This document shows, piece after piece, positions 21,729-33,749 of a stretch of 64,000 bases of DNA. This stretch comes from Massospora cicadina (taxonomy: Eukaryota; Entomophthoromycota; Entomophthoromycetes; Entomophthorales; Entomophthoraceae): the NCBI GenBank assembly GCA_022478985.1, contig JAKSZP010012122.1, forward strand, positions 1-64,000, in the 5' to 3' direction. The stretch's first letter is position 1. Every line of letters starts with the position of its first letter. The position numbers were made by a program, and so were the translations under genes. The notes under the pieces are model-generated. The model was not told the origin of the DNA. It saw only the letters and a program-made list of their open reading frames with translations, and ran no database searches.

Positions 21729-24300
21729 ATGGCTGATATGCAGTCAATAAAATACTATCTCATTACAAGTCCTTTAAGTACAAATTTTTATTATACTAGT
21801 TCCATATATCAATAGTAAACAAGCTATACAGTCTAACCATTTATTTTACAAAACCTGCACTAATTTTGTTACAGAGCCTAACTGCAATTCTGGAAGTTCT
21901 ATAGCCATGAGTGCAGAAACACTTATACCTTTACAAACCCCTCTTCCATTACTTTTACTTCAAAACATAGCTGGTGTACTGGCCTTAACAGGAATAAGAG
22001 TGGGTGATCTAATCCTTAGTTCTTTAGGATTAAGCTACCCAATTGACCTTGCCATTATTTATTTGGTGCGCACAACCCCTCTGTTATACTGTAACTTTAG
22101 CTTGGGATTAGCAAGTGCATGGCTTGCTATCTCAAAATGGATAAAGTAGTACCAGTCCCTGACAACATATGTATAGATAAGAGCTTTGATTACAATAAAC
22201 CCAATTATCCACATTATATTTATATTTAAGCTATTATATTTTTTGTGATTTTCATTATTTCCTTATCTTATGGTATAACTTCAAACCTTTAATTAAAGTC
22301 TTAATAATAGGAATATTAATTTAATACAATCAAGTTCTTTTTCATATTACTTATATTTTATACAAAGATTAATAAACTATGATACTAAATGACATAAGTT
22401 AAGTTGCATAACTATACTCTTACAAAAATTTTCATTTATGTTTTCTAACGTAGTTTAAAATGAATAAAACAATATGACATCTCTTTCCTGTGGCTTTGAT
22501 GAAATTAAGAACTCTGGTTTGCTCAGTTATACAGTGTTGATTAGGTCACTTAGTTCTCTTGTATACAGAAAATAGTAATAAATATTAAAGTTGCTTTGTA
22601 AATCATATTAATAGTTAAACAGAAACGTGTATAGTTTATTAAGCATTATGTCAATTTTTTTAGCTGAATATAGTTAAACAACAACTAGATAACTTAATTT
22701 GGATGATTAAGCTTATCATTTTGGTTAGTTAATTTGTTTTAAACACAACCAATGTACTTGTTAATCTTAAACATTCCTTTATGTTCCACTTTGGTTCTAC
22801 CTTGTTCTGGTAGTTACTACCATCCATATTGGGATGTCTGTTTCCTGCCAATTCTTAAATTTCAGCATCCAAACTGATGACTCTTGTTTTATGAGTTTTC
22901 TAATAAGCCTGGACCTTTTCCTCAACAATGACATCTTCATAAATCAAAAGGTTCTTTTATTGTAATAATTGGTAACTTTATGTTAAAGACTATCAGTGGC
23001 TCCAAGTGTAACAATATCAGAGTTTCAAGATAACGGTCATTGGGGGTCCAAGAGGAAAAGTATCATTGTCCATAGATGACAATTATCCAAGGTCATGGCT
23101 TTGCAAATTTTAAAAGCTACTAATAGCTAAGAACTCATTATTCATAATTTTAGCATTTTATTATCATGACAAGACTTCAAATAAGTATTTATACATCAGT
23201 AAAGTTTTTATATATAAAAATTAGTTGATTCCTAATGGATCCAAAATACTGTATCTAGGCTATATACCGTCCAACTAAGTCCTTTGAGATAAATTTTTAG
23301 TTTACATTGAGTGATATAATTGAACCATTAAGACTTTTAATTTATATTAATCTTTCAGTTTATAGTTACTTATGTTAATTATAATATTCAACTTTACAAA
23401 CGTGTTTCTTCTCTTTTTGACATTAAAAATATGTTGTAATTTTACATACAATTTTTAGTTTGGTCTTCACTACAAGCTTTTAACACCACCAATAGTAAGG
23501 ATATCTATCATATAAAGATTTTTGATAATTGACATTAATGTTGAACCTTCAAGGAAGCATTTAGATATTATACCTTATTTAGTAGAATCCTCATATAGTG
23601 TCAAATTTAGTCAGCGTTATTGATCAATTCTAACTTAAAAAGTTACAAATTCTAATACATTAAGTGCTCACCTACTTTACATAACAACGGCACTTAAATT
23701 ATATTCTTATCATTAAATGCTTAATACCCTATTAAGTCTCCATTGGGGTGGTAAAAGAGAATTTACTGTGTTTATCAATTTTCATCATATTATATTTTTT
23801 AAATAATTAATAATCTTACTATGCACTGATATTATTTCTAGTGTTTAATTCTATAAAGTTTTGGCATGAGTCACAAATACATGGCCATCCTGATTGGTGC
23901 ACACCAGTGCTATTGAGATGCCTGATGACTTCCTAATTAGTGCTTTAAATGTATTATTTTCATGTTTGTAAATTTTCCCAATTTAGACTATATGTCTAGT
24001 TAATGATATAGCTCAGGTAAATCTGGTTTTTGGGTCAATTGGAGGTTAATTTAGTGCCATTTTTGCACTTATAATTCAATTGATTAAAAAAGCATGTTTT
24101 TCTACAATCATCCTGATTTGGTTGTTATTATTGCTGCCAGAATCAAGTTGATCTGTCTAAGGGGAGTATCAGGAATGATGGGATCATTACTAGATCAGAA
24201 AAAGTTCGGATGTGAGATAATTCAAAACATGTACAACGGAGTTCCACTGACGCAGAAGCTAATGAAGCCACTACTAACAATGTTTACCTAAAAGAGCAAC
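21729..24300. other. AT-rich DNA, no gene recognised
   Basis: Apart from the hydrophobic small frame at 21,907-22,149, I see no coding domain or repeat with clear ends. A stretch near 24,115-24,155 resembles 13,945-13,985 over roughly 30 bases, hinting at shared worn repeat sequence. Confidence 0.4.
21907..22149 (+). CDS. Small hydrophobic hypothetical frame
   Basis: An 80-codon open frame starting MSAETLIPLQTPLPLLLL. Two to three stretches are hydrophobic enough to span a membrane (LPLLLLQNIAGVLALTGI, IDLAIIYLVRTTPLLY, FSLGLASAWLAI). It is not a recognised family and no neighbouring exon was found. It lies in AT-rich DNA next to LINE B and could be a single exon or fragment of a membrane-protein gene, or chance. 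The composition (many Leu, ordered codon use) is somewhat better than random for this AT-rich stretch. Confidence 0.25.
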   Translation: MSAETLIPLQTPLPLLLLQNIAGVLALTGIRVGDLILSSLGLSYPIDLAIIYLVRTTPLLYCNFSLGLASAWLAISKWIK

Positions 24301-24897
24301 TAAAATTCTAAAAACCTCCTTAACCATATGGAAATATCTTATAAAGATCTTGCCATATAGAGATATCCTGATTCTGCTGTATTAATCAGGAAAGATTGTG
24401 CCCATTAGGAAGCCTCCACATTCTGCCACATTGTTTAGGAAAGAACGTGCCATTAGGAAATCGCCATACCCTACTTGATCCTGAATTCTAACAAAGTATA
24501 TTACATGATATAGTATTTTTACTAAAGCTATAGATATACCCAGATTTCAACCAATAAAGAAATACTCGTTAATAACCTCAGTTTTTGTCTAGTCTAACTA
24601 TTGATTGCCTAGCGTTCACTTGAGACATTGACTGCATTCTAGCAGATATTTGCCTTGACAAATATGTCTTTTCTGCCAAGAGGTTTTCCTAGGGACAAAC
24701 AGTCTACTATGAGATTCCGCTGGAGCTATAATGACTAATAATTGTGTAGCCTTTTAAGGACCCAGACTTTGTATTATAATAAAAAACTCAATAGGGATTA
24801 TTTTCGCTACCATGGTTAGACCTTCAGATTATTAATAAATTATTAATAACAATTTTTAGATTGTATGACAAGGAGATGTCCCTACAGGTTAAAAATA
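24301..24897 (+). repeat. Possible LTR ending before a TGGCGCC primer site
   Basis: At 24,891-24,905 the order is AAAAATA, one spacer C, then TGGCGCC. LTR end, one base, then a TGG primer site is exactly the arrangement seen in G1, G2 and G3. AATAAAG occurs at about 24,555. The left end is not defined and no second LTR or coding region was found, so this may be the edge of a degraded element. Confidence 0.3.
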
Positions 24898-25695
24898 CTG
24901 GCGCCTACACAACAAGAAAATCATAATGATAAAACTTCAAAGTTCTTTCTTTGGAATAATTTTTTAAGAAATATAATTCATACTAAAGTTGTTTATCGTT
25001 TTATATGATTTCTAAAGATGACTTATCTAAATTTTTTACAGTTTGAGGAAGAATCTCTGAATGTATAAGCGATTTCAATAAGAAGATGAAAATATCATAT
25101 ACGTTTAGTTTATATTTAAGCTTCAAAGCAGTGAGCATACCATAAGGCACCTGCTAAAATTAAGGATACATCAACTAGGATTTTCTTGTAAACAAACAGC
25201 AGAAGTTTATTATTGCATAAATTATTTTTAATTTTCACTTTAAGTTTTTAGATATGTACCATTGACTTCTTTACCAAATATTAAAAGAAATGATTGAAAC
25301 ATTTTTCCGCAAGACTTCTTGCATTGTTGTATATAGGGTTTCTGGTAGGCCAACATCATATATATACTAGGTTAGTAGGTTACTTAAACCTAATGAACAA
25401 CTACTTTATAACTTATTATATATCTATAAGCTCTAATTTTAATGCTTCCTGACTCTGTTTTGTTTTGTTTAAAAATGAACTTAAGTAATATTAATTTGGT
25501 ACGCAATTTTTAGCTTTCCAAGGCTAGTTGATATGGATATATCTATATGAGCCTATATGTTATAGCAAAATAGAGCTTGACCTGCTGTTTTAAAAGATTT
25601 CTTATATAATATATTCTTTTTATTATACATAAAATTTACATCACCACTCTGACTATTTTCTATTATAAAATCCATGTTTCTTAGCTTTTACTTAC

Positions 25696-26139
25696 TGTAA
25701 GGAGACAGAGTTTAAGTAAGTTCATATATAAACTGAGCCTTTAATGAGATGGCACTTAACTAATATATAACTCTGCATAATATATCCTTTGATCAGATTT
25801 AACAAATGATACAAAGGGTAATATTGATAGTAAATAATCTCATTGTGTACAAAAAGTCTGATCCCTTCAAACTAAAGACAAAGCATCTCCAAAGATTGGG
25901 AAGGGTTTGCCAATTAAGAGAGATAATTTTCTTAATAAAAAGCATTTCTGAAAATAAGACCCCAAATAAAACATATTCAAGAAAATAAAGTATGCTCTAT
26001 CATATCTGCCTGGTTTATTAACTGCCAAAGTAAAAATTCGCCCCAGTAAAAGATACCATTAGGAATCCCACTTATGCTACTATGACTTATAATCATCTAG
26101 CCTCTTAAGGAACCAACAACAAACTCAAGAAACCCAAAA
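25696..26139 (+). repeat. G3 5' LTR
   Basis: A 444-bp LTR starting TGTAAGGAGACAGAG. It aligns with 35,871-36,047 plus 36,796-37,061, the 3' LTR split by a solo LTR. The host bases CTTAC precede it (25,691-25,695) and recur after the 3' LTR (37,062-37,066), a 5-bp target-site duplication typical of Ty3/gypsy. Confidence 0.8.
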
Positions 26140-26140
26140 C

Positions 26141-26157
26141 TGGTGCTTTCTGACAGG
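26141..26157 (+). other. Primer-binding site of G3
   Basis: TGGTGCTTTCTGACAGG, one base after the LTR end. It shares TGGTGCT with G1, G2 and G4. The 140 nt downstream align with the leader of G1 downstream of 7,801. Confidence 0.65.
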
Positions 26158-26459
26158 TACCCTATGAGGCTATCAGGTGAATACATACCATACTGATAAT
26201 GAATAATTCCAGCAGTGATGACATTCCCCAAAATAAAGAAAATTTTAAGTAACTAGATGTACCCCAATTCAACAATAAAAAACTGTAAAATATGGGATAT
26301 CTGCAATTCAGATCGCCAAAGTCATTTATCCTTGTTGCCCCTAATAAGTGACCTATCAGATTAATCAGCCAAAGTAGCTTAGTCTATAAGAAGCCTTAAT
26401 CTATGGAACTTTAAAACCTATAAGACAAAACAATTGAAGTCATATTACCTGAGTTGCAG

Positions 26460-27181
26460 ATAATAAAATGCACCTATACAGTACTGCCTCACTCTCATGT
26501 ACTTAAGTGGGAGTTTCCTAATATGATTCTTACCTCCAACTGTTTGTACATTCTACTCTACGCCATCACATGCAGCTTCTAGGATTGCATCATATGAAAA
26601 TACAAAAGCAATTTAGTCTTACTCAGCGGCTTCATTCTTAACTCCTTAAATTATATGAGACTGCTTATAATTTTGGCCTGGATAAACAAGAAGCTATTGT
26701 GTATAGTTGAGGAGAAATCTTTGTGACAAAAAATCAAAGTATTTGGATCAATAGTGGTGTTGTGGGTATCTTTGCAACAAAATCACATAGCAAATTGCTA
26801 ATGCCTCAGCTACCATACATGATTAACAGGAGAAAGCTGTGACAAAATGAATAGTATATGTTAATGAAAACAGCAAACCTTATAAATTTATAATTGAGGT
26901 TTTTGATGAATTGTATATGCTATCTCAAATGAAAAAGCCAATGCCTAACTAAACTTTGAAGTGCAAGTTAGGCTTTTTATTAGTTTTATAAAGCCTTGAC
27001 TTTAGGGTAATTTTCTATTATTTTAATCGATGTCAACTTAATAATTACTGCTATTGGCATCGTTTATATATACTGGTTGATGCTTTATAGAAATATGGCC
27101 TAATATTATCATTATAATTCATCTATTTATGTTTATTGGCCTAAGTCCCAAAATCACAATATATTAACTTTTGCACTGAGC
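26460..27181 (+). pseudogene. G3 Gag, N-terminal part
   Basis: In a broken plus-strand frame I read HHMQLLGLHHMKIQKQFSLT and YETAYNFGLDKQEAI, then INSGVVGIFATKSHSKLLM. The G1 Gag has the parallel wording ILQILGLYNLEIQRQLTLA, YEMASNFGQDNWKVI and IDNGIVGYIGQKVSQQV. This ties the left LTR at 25,696 to the pol region past 31,990. Stops are frequent. The part downstream of 26,900 has no readable frame. Confidence 0.65.
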
Positions 27182-27193
27182 AATTTTATCTAA

Positions 27194-29127
27194 CAAACAC
27201 TCCTTTTCCACTTGGCATAACTTTCCAGCAAAATTACATGAAGTTTATAAAACAAATCAAATTCACCCATAGTGGTTTCACTCTGATGTCCTCAGATTCT
27301 TCGCTGCCTGCTCCAGCGTGGGGCAGCGGCGAAACTCCCCCCGCCATTTTCCATCCAGCAGGAAATGCGCTAGGACTGGTTCACCCAGTCATTCCAAACC
27401 TATGGCATGATTCTTTCTACCTAAGGACCTAGACGCCCACCTTGCTTAATCCAAGCAGTACCCCACTGCCCCCTTATGCTCCCCCAGAGCAACATGTGCT
27501 ATGGCCTAAGGGTTGAATATGGAAAACTCTTCCCTTAACATGACCAAACCATTATAGAAATAGCTCAGGTGGTGATGACCCCTTCCATATTTATAGATTT
27601 CCGCCCCTACAAGGGATATTTCGACCTTGGCTTCACCAGAGAAGCTGATGCTGCCACTGCAGCAACCGTGCCCCTGGTATTCCAGGGCACCCCTCTCCCC
27701 ACAACTCAGACTCAGCTCCCAGCGGACACCACCTTGGTGGTTCAGTTTGCTGGCTTGCCCACCCACCTCTCCCCTGAAGTGCTCCACCAGTAGCTGATGG
27801 ACGGTTTGTCAGCCTATGGTTCCAACCCCATCTTACAATTTGTGGTCCCAAATGGGGCCACATGACTCGCTGGGCCTCAGGCATATGCCATGATCAGCCC
27901 TGAATTTAATAAAATCGCGGTGTCAATTCCGCCGCTCAATTTTATTCCCTCAGCGCCTGACCATCTGCTTTGGGCCCGCGTCAAGGTCAGGTGGATGATC
28001 TGTCCATCATGTTTTGAGTTAGACCACTCAAAATGCAAGTGACCCTCCTCAACCACTTCCTGTGGATCAGATGACTCATTTGCTGACCTCCAATCCGCTG
28101 CCCACCCTGTACAATTTCTGGTATAGCACAATCCTACCTCCCCCACCCCCAAAGCCTGTTGCTGAAGCTGCACCTGAAGCCGTTAATCACCCTCCTCCTC
28201 ACTCCAATGACATAAATAATTCCTCCAATCAAGCATTGGATTGGATCCCAGTTCAATCCCATGCTTCCTCAAATGAATCAACCAAACATCAACTGTATTC
28301 TGATTCCTCAATACAATTCAACCAAAACCATGGGTATTATTGCTGAAATTGACGAATCAGGTAAGCTTATTGAAGAACCAACTCTTCAAAATGGGCGGTT
28401 TGTTAATGCAGAATGGGATGACAGATACCCCCCTTGACTTTATTTTCCACAGCCAAATGCCAAATTGTTTCACAGTGATCACCAGCTTGCAGTCAAAGCA
28501 GCTGCAACACCAGATTGTCATCCACTGTTTAAAGCTGTCACTAAATCAGTAGCGATGCTCACAGGAGGAATTCCACCTCCTCTTATCCCTGCAACCCTAA
28601 CCCCAAAAGTAAAATCACAGTGAACCACCTATATAAAAACATTAATGATGCTATCCAGAATGTGGCAACTATAGCATGGAATCCAAAAGCAAAAATAACC
28701 CGAACCAACACTGCCACGTTCATTAAACTCCCAGACGCCCACATCAAAGCTGAAAAAGCTTTAACCAAATATCTCAGTGCCATTTACATAGTGGGCAATT
28801 TCCATGAAATTACAATTATTAGAGATATTAAACCCCATGCCGCAGATGCCCCAACTCCATTACTGTCTGCCATGACATGCACTCTACTATGGGAGGAAGA
28901 AGCTGCTGCCAAAGAGGCTGCTGAAGATGAGCCCCCTGACCCCCCTCCCCTTCCGCCATATAGGGATAAGCGGTTTCCGCTGCTCACCTGGTTGGTTAGT
29001 TTTCAAAGTGTTTCTTCAATCAGCTCATTAGGGCTTTTTGTTTGACCAAGTAGTTACGTTAGTTTTTTTAGTCTAGTTTTAGCTTTGGTAATGTCCGTCC
29101 CCTGGTCAGCTTGCCTCAAATAAATAT
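27194..29127 (+). mobile_element. ORF1-only LINE relative (non-autonomous), complete
   Basis: A 1,934-bp element flanked by an exact 12-nt duplication AATTTTATCTAA (27,182-27,193 and 29,128-29,139). It contains one broken protein frame related to LINE ORF1 and no endonuclease or reverse transcriptase. Its 3' end CAGCTTGCCTCAAATAA (29,107-29,123), preceded by TAATGTCCGTCCCCTGGT, resembles the LINE 3' end (GTGTCC, TCCCATGGT, CAGCCTTCCCCGCAATAA). It therefore looks like an element that kept or acquired ORF1 and depends on LINE ORF2, comparable in concept to ORF1-only L1 derivatives of mammals. It sits inside the Gag region of G3. Confidence 0.75.
27238..29045 (+). pseudogene. ORF1-like protein of the non-autonomous element
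   Basis: Pieces in successive frames: MKFIKQIKFTH (27,238), then MTPSIFIDFRPYKGYFDLGF (27,569), parallel to YVAPHSMSHGWLDLGF of LINE ORF1, then VLHQ, a stop, LMDGLSAYG parallel to ILQQHLKDGLTIYG, and a shortened knuckle CPSCFELDHSKC (CX2CX4HX2C) at about 28,005-28,040. Behind it are a proline-rich linker (PPPPPKPVAEAAPEAV, 28,130-28,180), a middle segment (28,330-28,620, one stop) and a 141-codon C-terminal frame (28,620-29,045; NDAIQNVATIAWNPKAKI) that has no match in the LINE ORF1s here. It ends about 45 nt before the tail. RNA binding is inferred from the knuckle. Confidence 0.65.
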
Positions 29128-29679
29128 AATTTTATCTAATAACGCTAGATTACAACTGAACAGATTACAGATAAATCGCCCCATTAGTTCTCCAATGGCT
29201 GATGATGTAGGGAAGAATGCCCAAACTAACTTTTCATCACCCTGATATTAGGTGTGAGGTTGTATTCACTATTTCAACTTTCCCATTCACCTTATTTATA
29301 ATACTATGCCATCTATTATGCCTTACTGCTCGTTGGCTTCTTAATGGCAGTAAGGATACCACTAACTGTGTAGCCAATATTAATATTAGAATAGCCTTGT
29401 CTGAATTATACTGATATACTTAAACTCTGAACTTGGACTGTGCCATCACCTACTAAAATTCCTAAGATCTACTACCACACTATCACGTGATATTCTCCTA
29501 TCACTCTTCATAATCCTGATTTCCTTTAAATTTAAAAATATTACAATTATTTGCTCTATAAATTAACCTCTTATACCTTATTTTCTTAAGGATTAATGTC
29601 CCTGTGGCCTCTGAACCAGCCTTATGCTGTTTAAGCCCATTGGAATACCTTAGGTTCTTAGGAAATCATCCAACTACTC

Positions 29680-31960
29680 CTTGTCAGCTGGCCTATTAGC
29701 AGAAATGCTGAGAGTGTGCGTTTTAGAAGTTCCCCTGGACCAACAGGCCCCAAAAGGCCTCAATTCCCAGAAGGACCCAGTCAGAAAACTGTAAGTCCAA
29801 TATTGTGAGTATATGTTTGGGATGAATATAACAATACAATTGGTCAAAAGACCCTGGACTATTTGCAGTGGAACCTCTAGAATCAGGGAAATACCTTTAT
29901 TCATAATTTCAGGCAAATAGCACAAGTTTGGGTAAGCAAATTACACTGACTATGTAATGAAATCAGTGGAGTCCATTGGTGGTTCCTCCTCAGCCTGCTT
30001 CTAATTTAAATTAAGCTCCTACGCCGCGAGCACCCCCTTTTATAGCCTTGGAAGGGGTCCCTCAAGGTGCAACTATTTTCAGCCAAGGTGATTGGCTCAA
30101 ATATATGCAATCTTTGCATCACAGATATGTCATACCTACAATGATCATCCATCAGCTGTTCTATCAAAGCGAGCCAAGATTCAAGTGCTCTGATAGGTCA
30201 AACATCCATATCTTCTAAATAGGCTCAAAGCCAATAATGAGTTATTTTCCTATCTCGCTTCAAGCCTTGAGTTAATATAAATACCAAGCAGTGAGATCAT
30301 AAGAGGGTTCGTTCCTTAACCTCCCCACAGTGACTAATAAAAAATCATTTAAAACTAAATCTTTTAGCTGCTTTATTGTTATTATTAGTTAACTATAAAA
30401 GAGCAATAACCCCCCTAACAATTAAACATCCCTGCAGTAGAGAATCAGCTTCTGTAAATCTTTGTTGGAATTTGGGATAAAAACGCACCAGTAAGCACCA
30501 CAAAATGCCTAAAATTAACAGACCCCTAAGGCATGAGGGCCCCCAGGACCTCCAGATAATCCCTCAAACATCAAGCCTACTTAAATGAAGTATCACAAAA
30601 CCCAGATCATGACTTAGAACAACTGTAGGGGGCTTGTGGAAGCTAAATGGACATTGATGGAATTTTATCTTGGTGATAATCTGACTTCAACAGCACTTTA
30701 CAATAAAATTGCCACTATTTAACAATTTTGTCAAACATTACTAATATCCAATGAACCCATCTATTTACCTTGTATGCCAAGATTATCCATGTTACTTCCA
30801 GACTCCAGAATCTATAGCAACAACAAGAGGAAATATTGCATAAACTTGCTAATCAGGATTCCAGAATTCTACATCTCCAGGCTATCAACTCTAAGGCTGC
30901 CACCACCTACATAAATAAACTTGGAATAAAAATTCTACAAGAGGATCTTAATTTCCTTTGACAAAAAATCAATTAGAATTTCATGCTGACCCTCTTGTGA
31001 CTGAACCTTTGGAAGCTTGGAGTCCTAAACCCCATCTATACATGTCCTTTCCGAGCCTGGTAACTCAGTTAAGCCTTACTTTAAGGAGAAATATGTCCCA
31101 AGTATAGAGATCTTTCAGATTTTCCTATTAATGTACAAAGGGGCAATGGAGCTAGCCATTGACAGATAGAAAGTTTAAAATTGTAAACCTGCCTTGATAG
31201 TAGTGCTCAGCAAATAGTGATTCCTTACTATAAAGAATTTACCTCCTGGGATCAAATGAAGGCAGCCCTTATTATAGAATTTGGTAGAAACTTGATCCTG
31301 TTTAGTTGAAAAAAGCCTTCATGCGCATATATCTGGAGTGTAAGAATCATATGCTGATTTTTCTCACCATTTCTATTACTATGCACAAGCCTTATCCTCT
31401 TGTAACTGGGTTAATTTGACAAAGTGATAGCCACTGTGGTATCTGCTTTCTATTTTAATCAGAACTTCATTCTCCAATTTTAAGAAATGAAGAAGCTTTA
31501 AATCAAAACTTGAAATAAAGGAGGCTACCACGGAACTTCAATAGTATGTGATGAGTCACACCTTATCAAATAAAATTCTCAACCTCATATCCATGCCATT
31601 GGATGAAATTCAAAGCCTAGATCTAGACATAACCTCTTTTTTATTTTGAGTTCTTAAATAACCAAGGTACCTTACTGAAAAAATAAAATCTGATGAGTCA
31701 GAAAAAGAGGAATCACCCTAGGAAGAAAGGCTCCTTTAGTTGGAAAATCTACACATAAAGAACTTACTTAATATCCTCTAAGACTGAGTGCTTCATTGTG
31801 TCTGCTAATGATGGACTTGACATCCATGATACTATAATTGAGGATAAAGTTTTTAAAATTTTCCTTACGCTTCTTCAGGAAAACTCCCTGACACCCTCAA
31901 TAAACCTATCTACCCAAAGCTATGTATTTAATCCCTCTCTTTTTGGCTCAAATGTCACCT
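29680..31960 (+). pseudogene. G3 Gag, Gly-Pro region and downstream part, split by solo LTR
   Basis: Before the solo LTR the plus frame reads SPGPTGPKRPQFPEGP; after it HEGPQ and, in the neighbouring frame, GPPGPPDNPSN (30,535-30,575). This is the same collagen-like stretch as in G1 and G2. From 30,600 to 31,960 no long frame survives, though short helical pieces remain. The zinc knuckle was not found. Confidence 0.6.
29779..30521 (+). repeat. Solo LTR (G4 LTR family) in G3 Gag
   Basis: A 743-bp LTR without internal region, flanked by GACCC on both sides (29,774-29,778 and 30,522-30,526). It aligns with the G4 LTRs and, inverted, with the solo LTR at 36,048-36,790. The first bases read AG instead of TG, a point change. 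Sense signals are TATAAATA (30,276-30,283) and AATAAA (30,336-30,341); an antisense TATA-like box CTATAAAAGG lies at 30,036-30,045. The Gly-Pro Gag frame reads up to the left duplication and resumes after the right one. Confidence 0.8.
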
Positions 31961-31989
31961 GTGTGTAGAATTAGTGGTTTAAAAGGTGA

Positions 31990-32790
31990 AGGTTTTGGGT
32001 ATTGTTGACACCGGCTCTCCATTCAACGTTATCTCCTTCTTCCTTATGAAGCATATTAAGTTTTCTCAATTGTAATCATAATTTAGACTATGGGACCATC
32101 ATACTCTACTACACTAGCTCCTCTGGTCTTAATTATTAATATCTATTCAATTTGGGTCCTCTAGTAGTGTCTGCTCCGGCGATTGTCTTGGACAATGATA
32201 GCTATTGCTGAATTATAGGCATAAAGTTCCTGGTCAAGTTAGAAACCAAGATTATTCACAAAGATCTGTATTTCCATATACTGGGGTATTGCGTTCCAGT
32301 TATCATTCAGAAACTGCCATATGAAATAGGGAAGAAAAATTCAAAGTTTCCTACTTGAGCATCTCAAATCCATTGAGCGGCTGGAATACTGAGTAGTAGG
32401 GCCAAAAACCAAGTTACCTCCATCCACAGTTAAATTCCAGGAAAAAATACCCATTTTTCCTCTCAATAAGATCTTCATCCCTACTAAGTCTCAGTTTATA
32501 GTGTAGATGTGAATCCAAGTCATTATACCTTCAGTTTATCTATTGGATGTTTAATGAAAAGCTAATCCTTCTATATGCGAGCCCTTGACCTGTCCTGGCA
32601 TAATCAATATCGCGTATCAAGGACCTATTACTTTCCAAGTGGTAATTTTAATAATCGACCTCATACCATGACTCAAAGTTATCTGATAGCCTATGTCTGC
32701 ACTATACTAATTGACCAAGTTGTCTACATAATTGGTTGTGGAACTCTGAATGACTTAATACTTGATCAATTCCCAATCATAGCATAAGTG
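31990..32790 (+). pseudogene. G3 aspartic protease and linker
   Basis: The plus frame reads VKVLGIVDTGSPFNVISFFL at about 31,985-32,045. The retropepsin active site Asp-Thr-Gly is intact here, unlike in G1. Downstream sequence corresponds to the PR-RT linker (for example a Tyr-rich segment near 32,340-32,480) but is broken by many stops. Confidence 0.65.
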
Positions 32791-32949
32791 GAGATAGATT
32801 TTTTGATTCTCTTACTACTGAGCAAAAAAATTGCGTATTACATAATTCAGGAGTATTATAACATAGTTTTAAAGGTGCACCTTTTTTTGAAATGATGAAG
32901 AGAGTTCAACACAAAGCTCACATTAGTCATATTAAAAACATCTCCCTAG

Positions 32950-33460
32950 GCCATATTAAAAATTTAAAGTCAAAGAAGCCCTAGTGAATAAGGAGCTAAA
33001 ACAGCTTTTGGAGGCCGGCCTGTTGAAGCCCTCCCAGAGCCCATGGAAATCTCCACTACTTTTGGTCCACAAGAAAGGTGGAGGTCATTGAATAATGATG
33101 GAATACAGGTGACTAAATGTGATGCCCAAGAAGTTTCAGCTACCTACTACCTTAAAGTAATGACTCCCTCTGACTTTTGCTGTATCTCAATTTTCTTCAC
33201 CATGGATCTTGCAATGAGGATACTAGCATATAAAACTTTCCCCTAAAGACAGAGAGCAATGTGAACTAATCTCCAATAAAGGGTTATTAAGCTGACTCAT
33301 ATACCTCAAGAGTTATGCAACGCCCCTGCAACCTTCTAATGGGTAATGGATGGTATGCTCAGAGACCTCAAAATTTGCCCTTTGTATAGTCTATTTGGAT
33401 GACGATACAGTGTTAGCATGTACCTTCCACGCACATCTTCAACACCTAAGTAATTTTTTT
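32950..33460 (+). pseudogene. G3 reverse transcriptase core
   Basis: Motifs in shifting frames: PSQSPWKSPLLLVHKKGGG (about 33,025-33,085), KDREQCELISNKGL (33,250-33,290), LCNAPATF (33,315-33,340), then a catalytic-box region that reads SIWMT or, in another frame, LFG-stop-RYS (about 33,390-33,410), so YLDD is destroyed. Order and spacing are those of a Ty3/gypsy RT. Confidence 0.65.
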
Positions 33461-33749
33461 AATGGATGTAAGCAGCTCCATTGAAGCTGAAGCTTTCCAA
33501 ATGTAGCTACTTTACAAATGGAATGTAATTTTTGGTGCACAAGATTACTCATGAAGGGATCTCTCCTTAGCCTGATAAAGTTTTTGCCCAAAAAAGATGC
33601 CCTGGCCAAATAGACCTAGCATTACAGTCTTCTTAGGAATGATCAGTTATTATTGACAGTTCATTTATCACTTTGCTGAACTTTTCAATCCATTGGTATC
33701 TACTTCACAAAGAGATCACTTTCAACTGAGAAGAATCTCAGAAACAGGC

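Noticed and set aside
30464..30480. GTTGGAATTTGGGATAA as the start of a new LTR or a primer site
   Set aside because: It resembles the reverse complement of the G4 LTR end, but alignment with the other solo LTR places it inside the 743-bp unit.
33043..33246. Plus-strand 67-codon frame as a gene
   Set aside because: It overlaps the G3 reverse transcriptase in another frame; the RT motifs are in the neighbouring frame.
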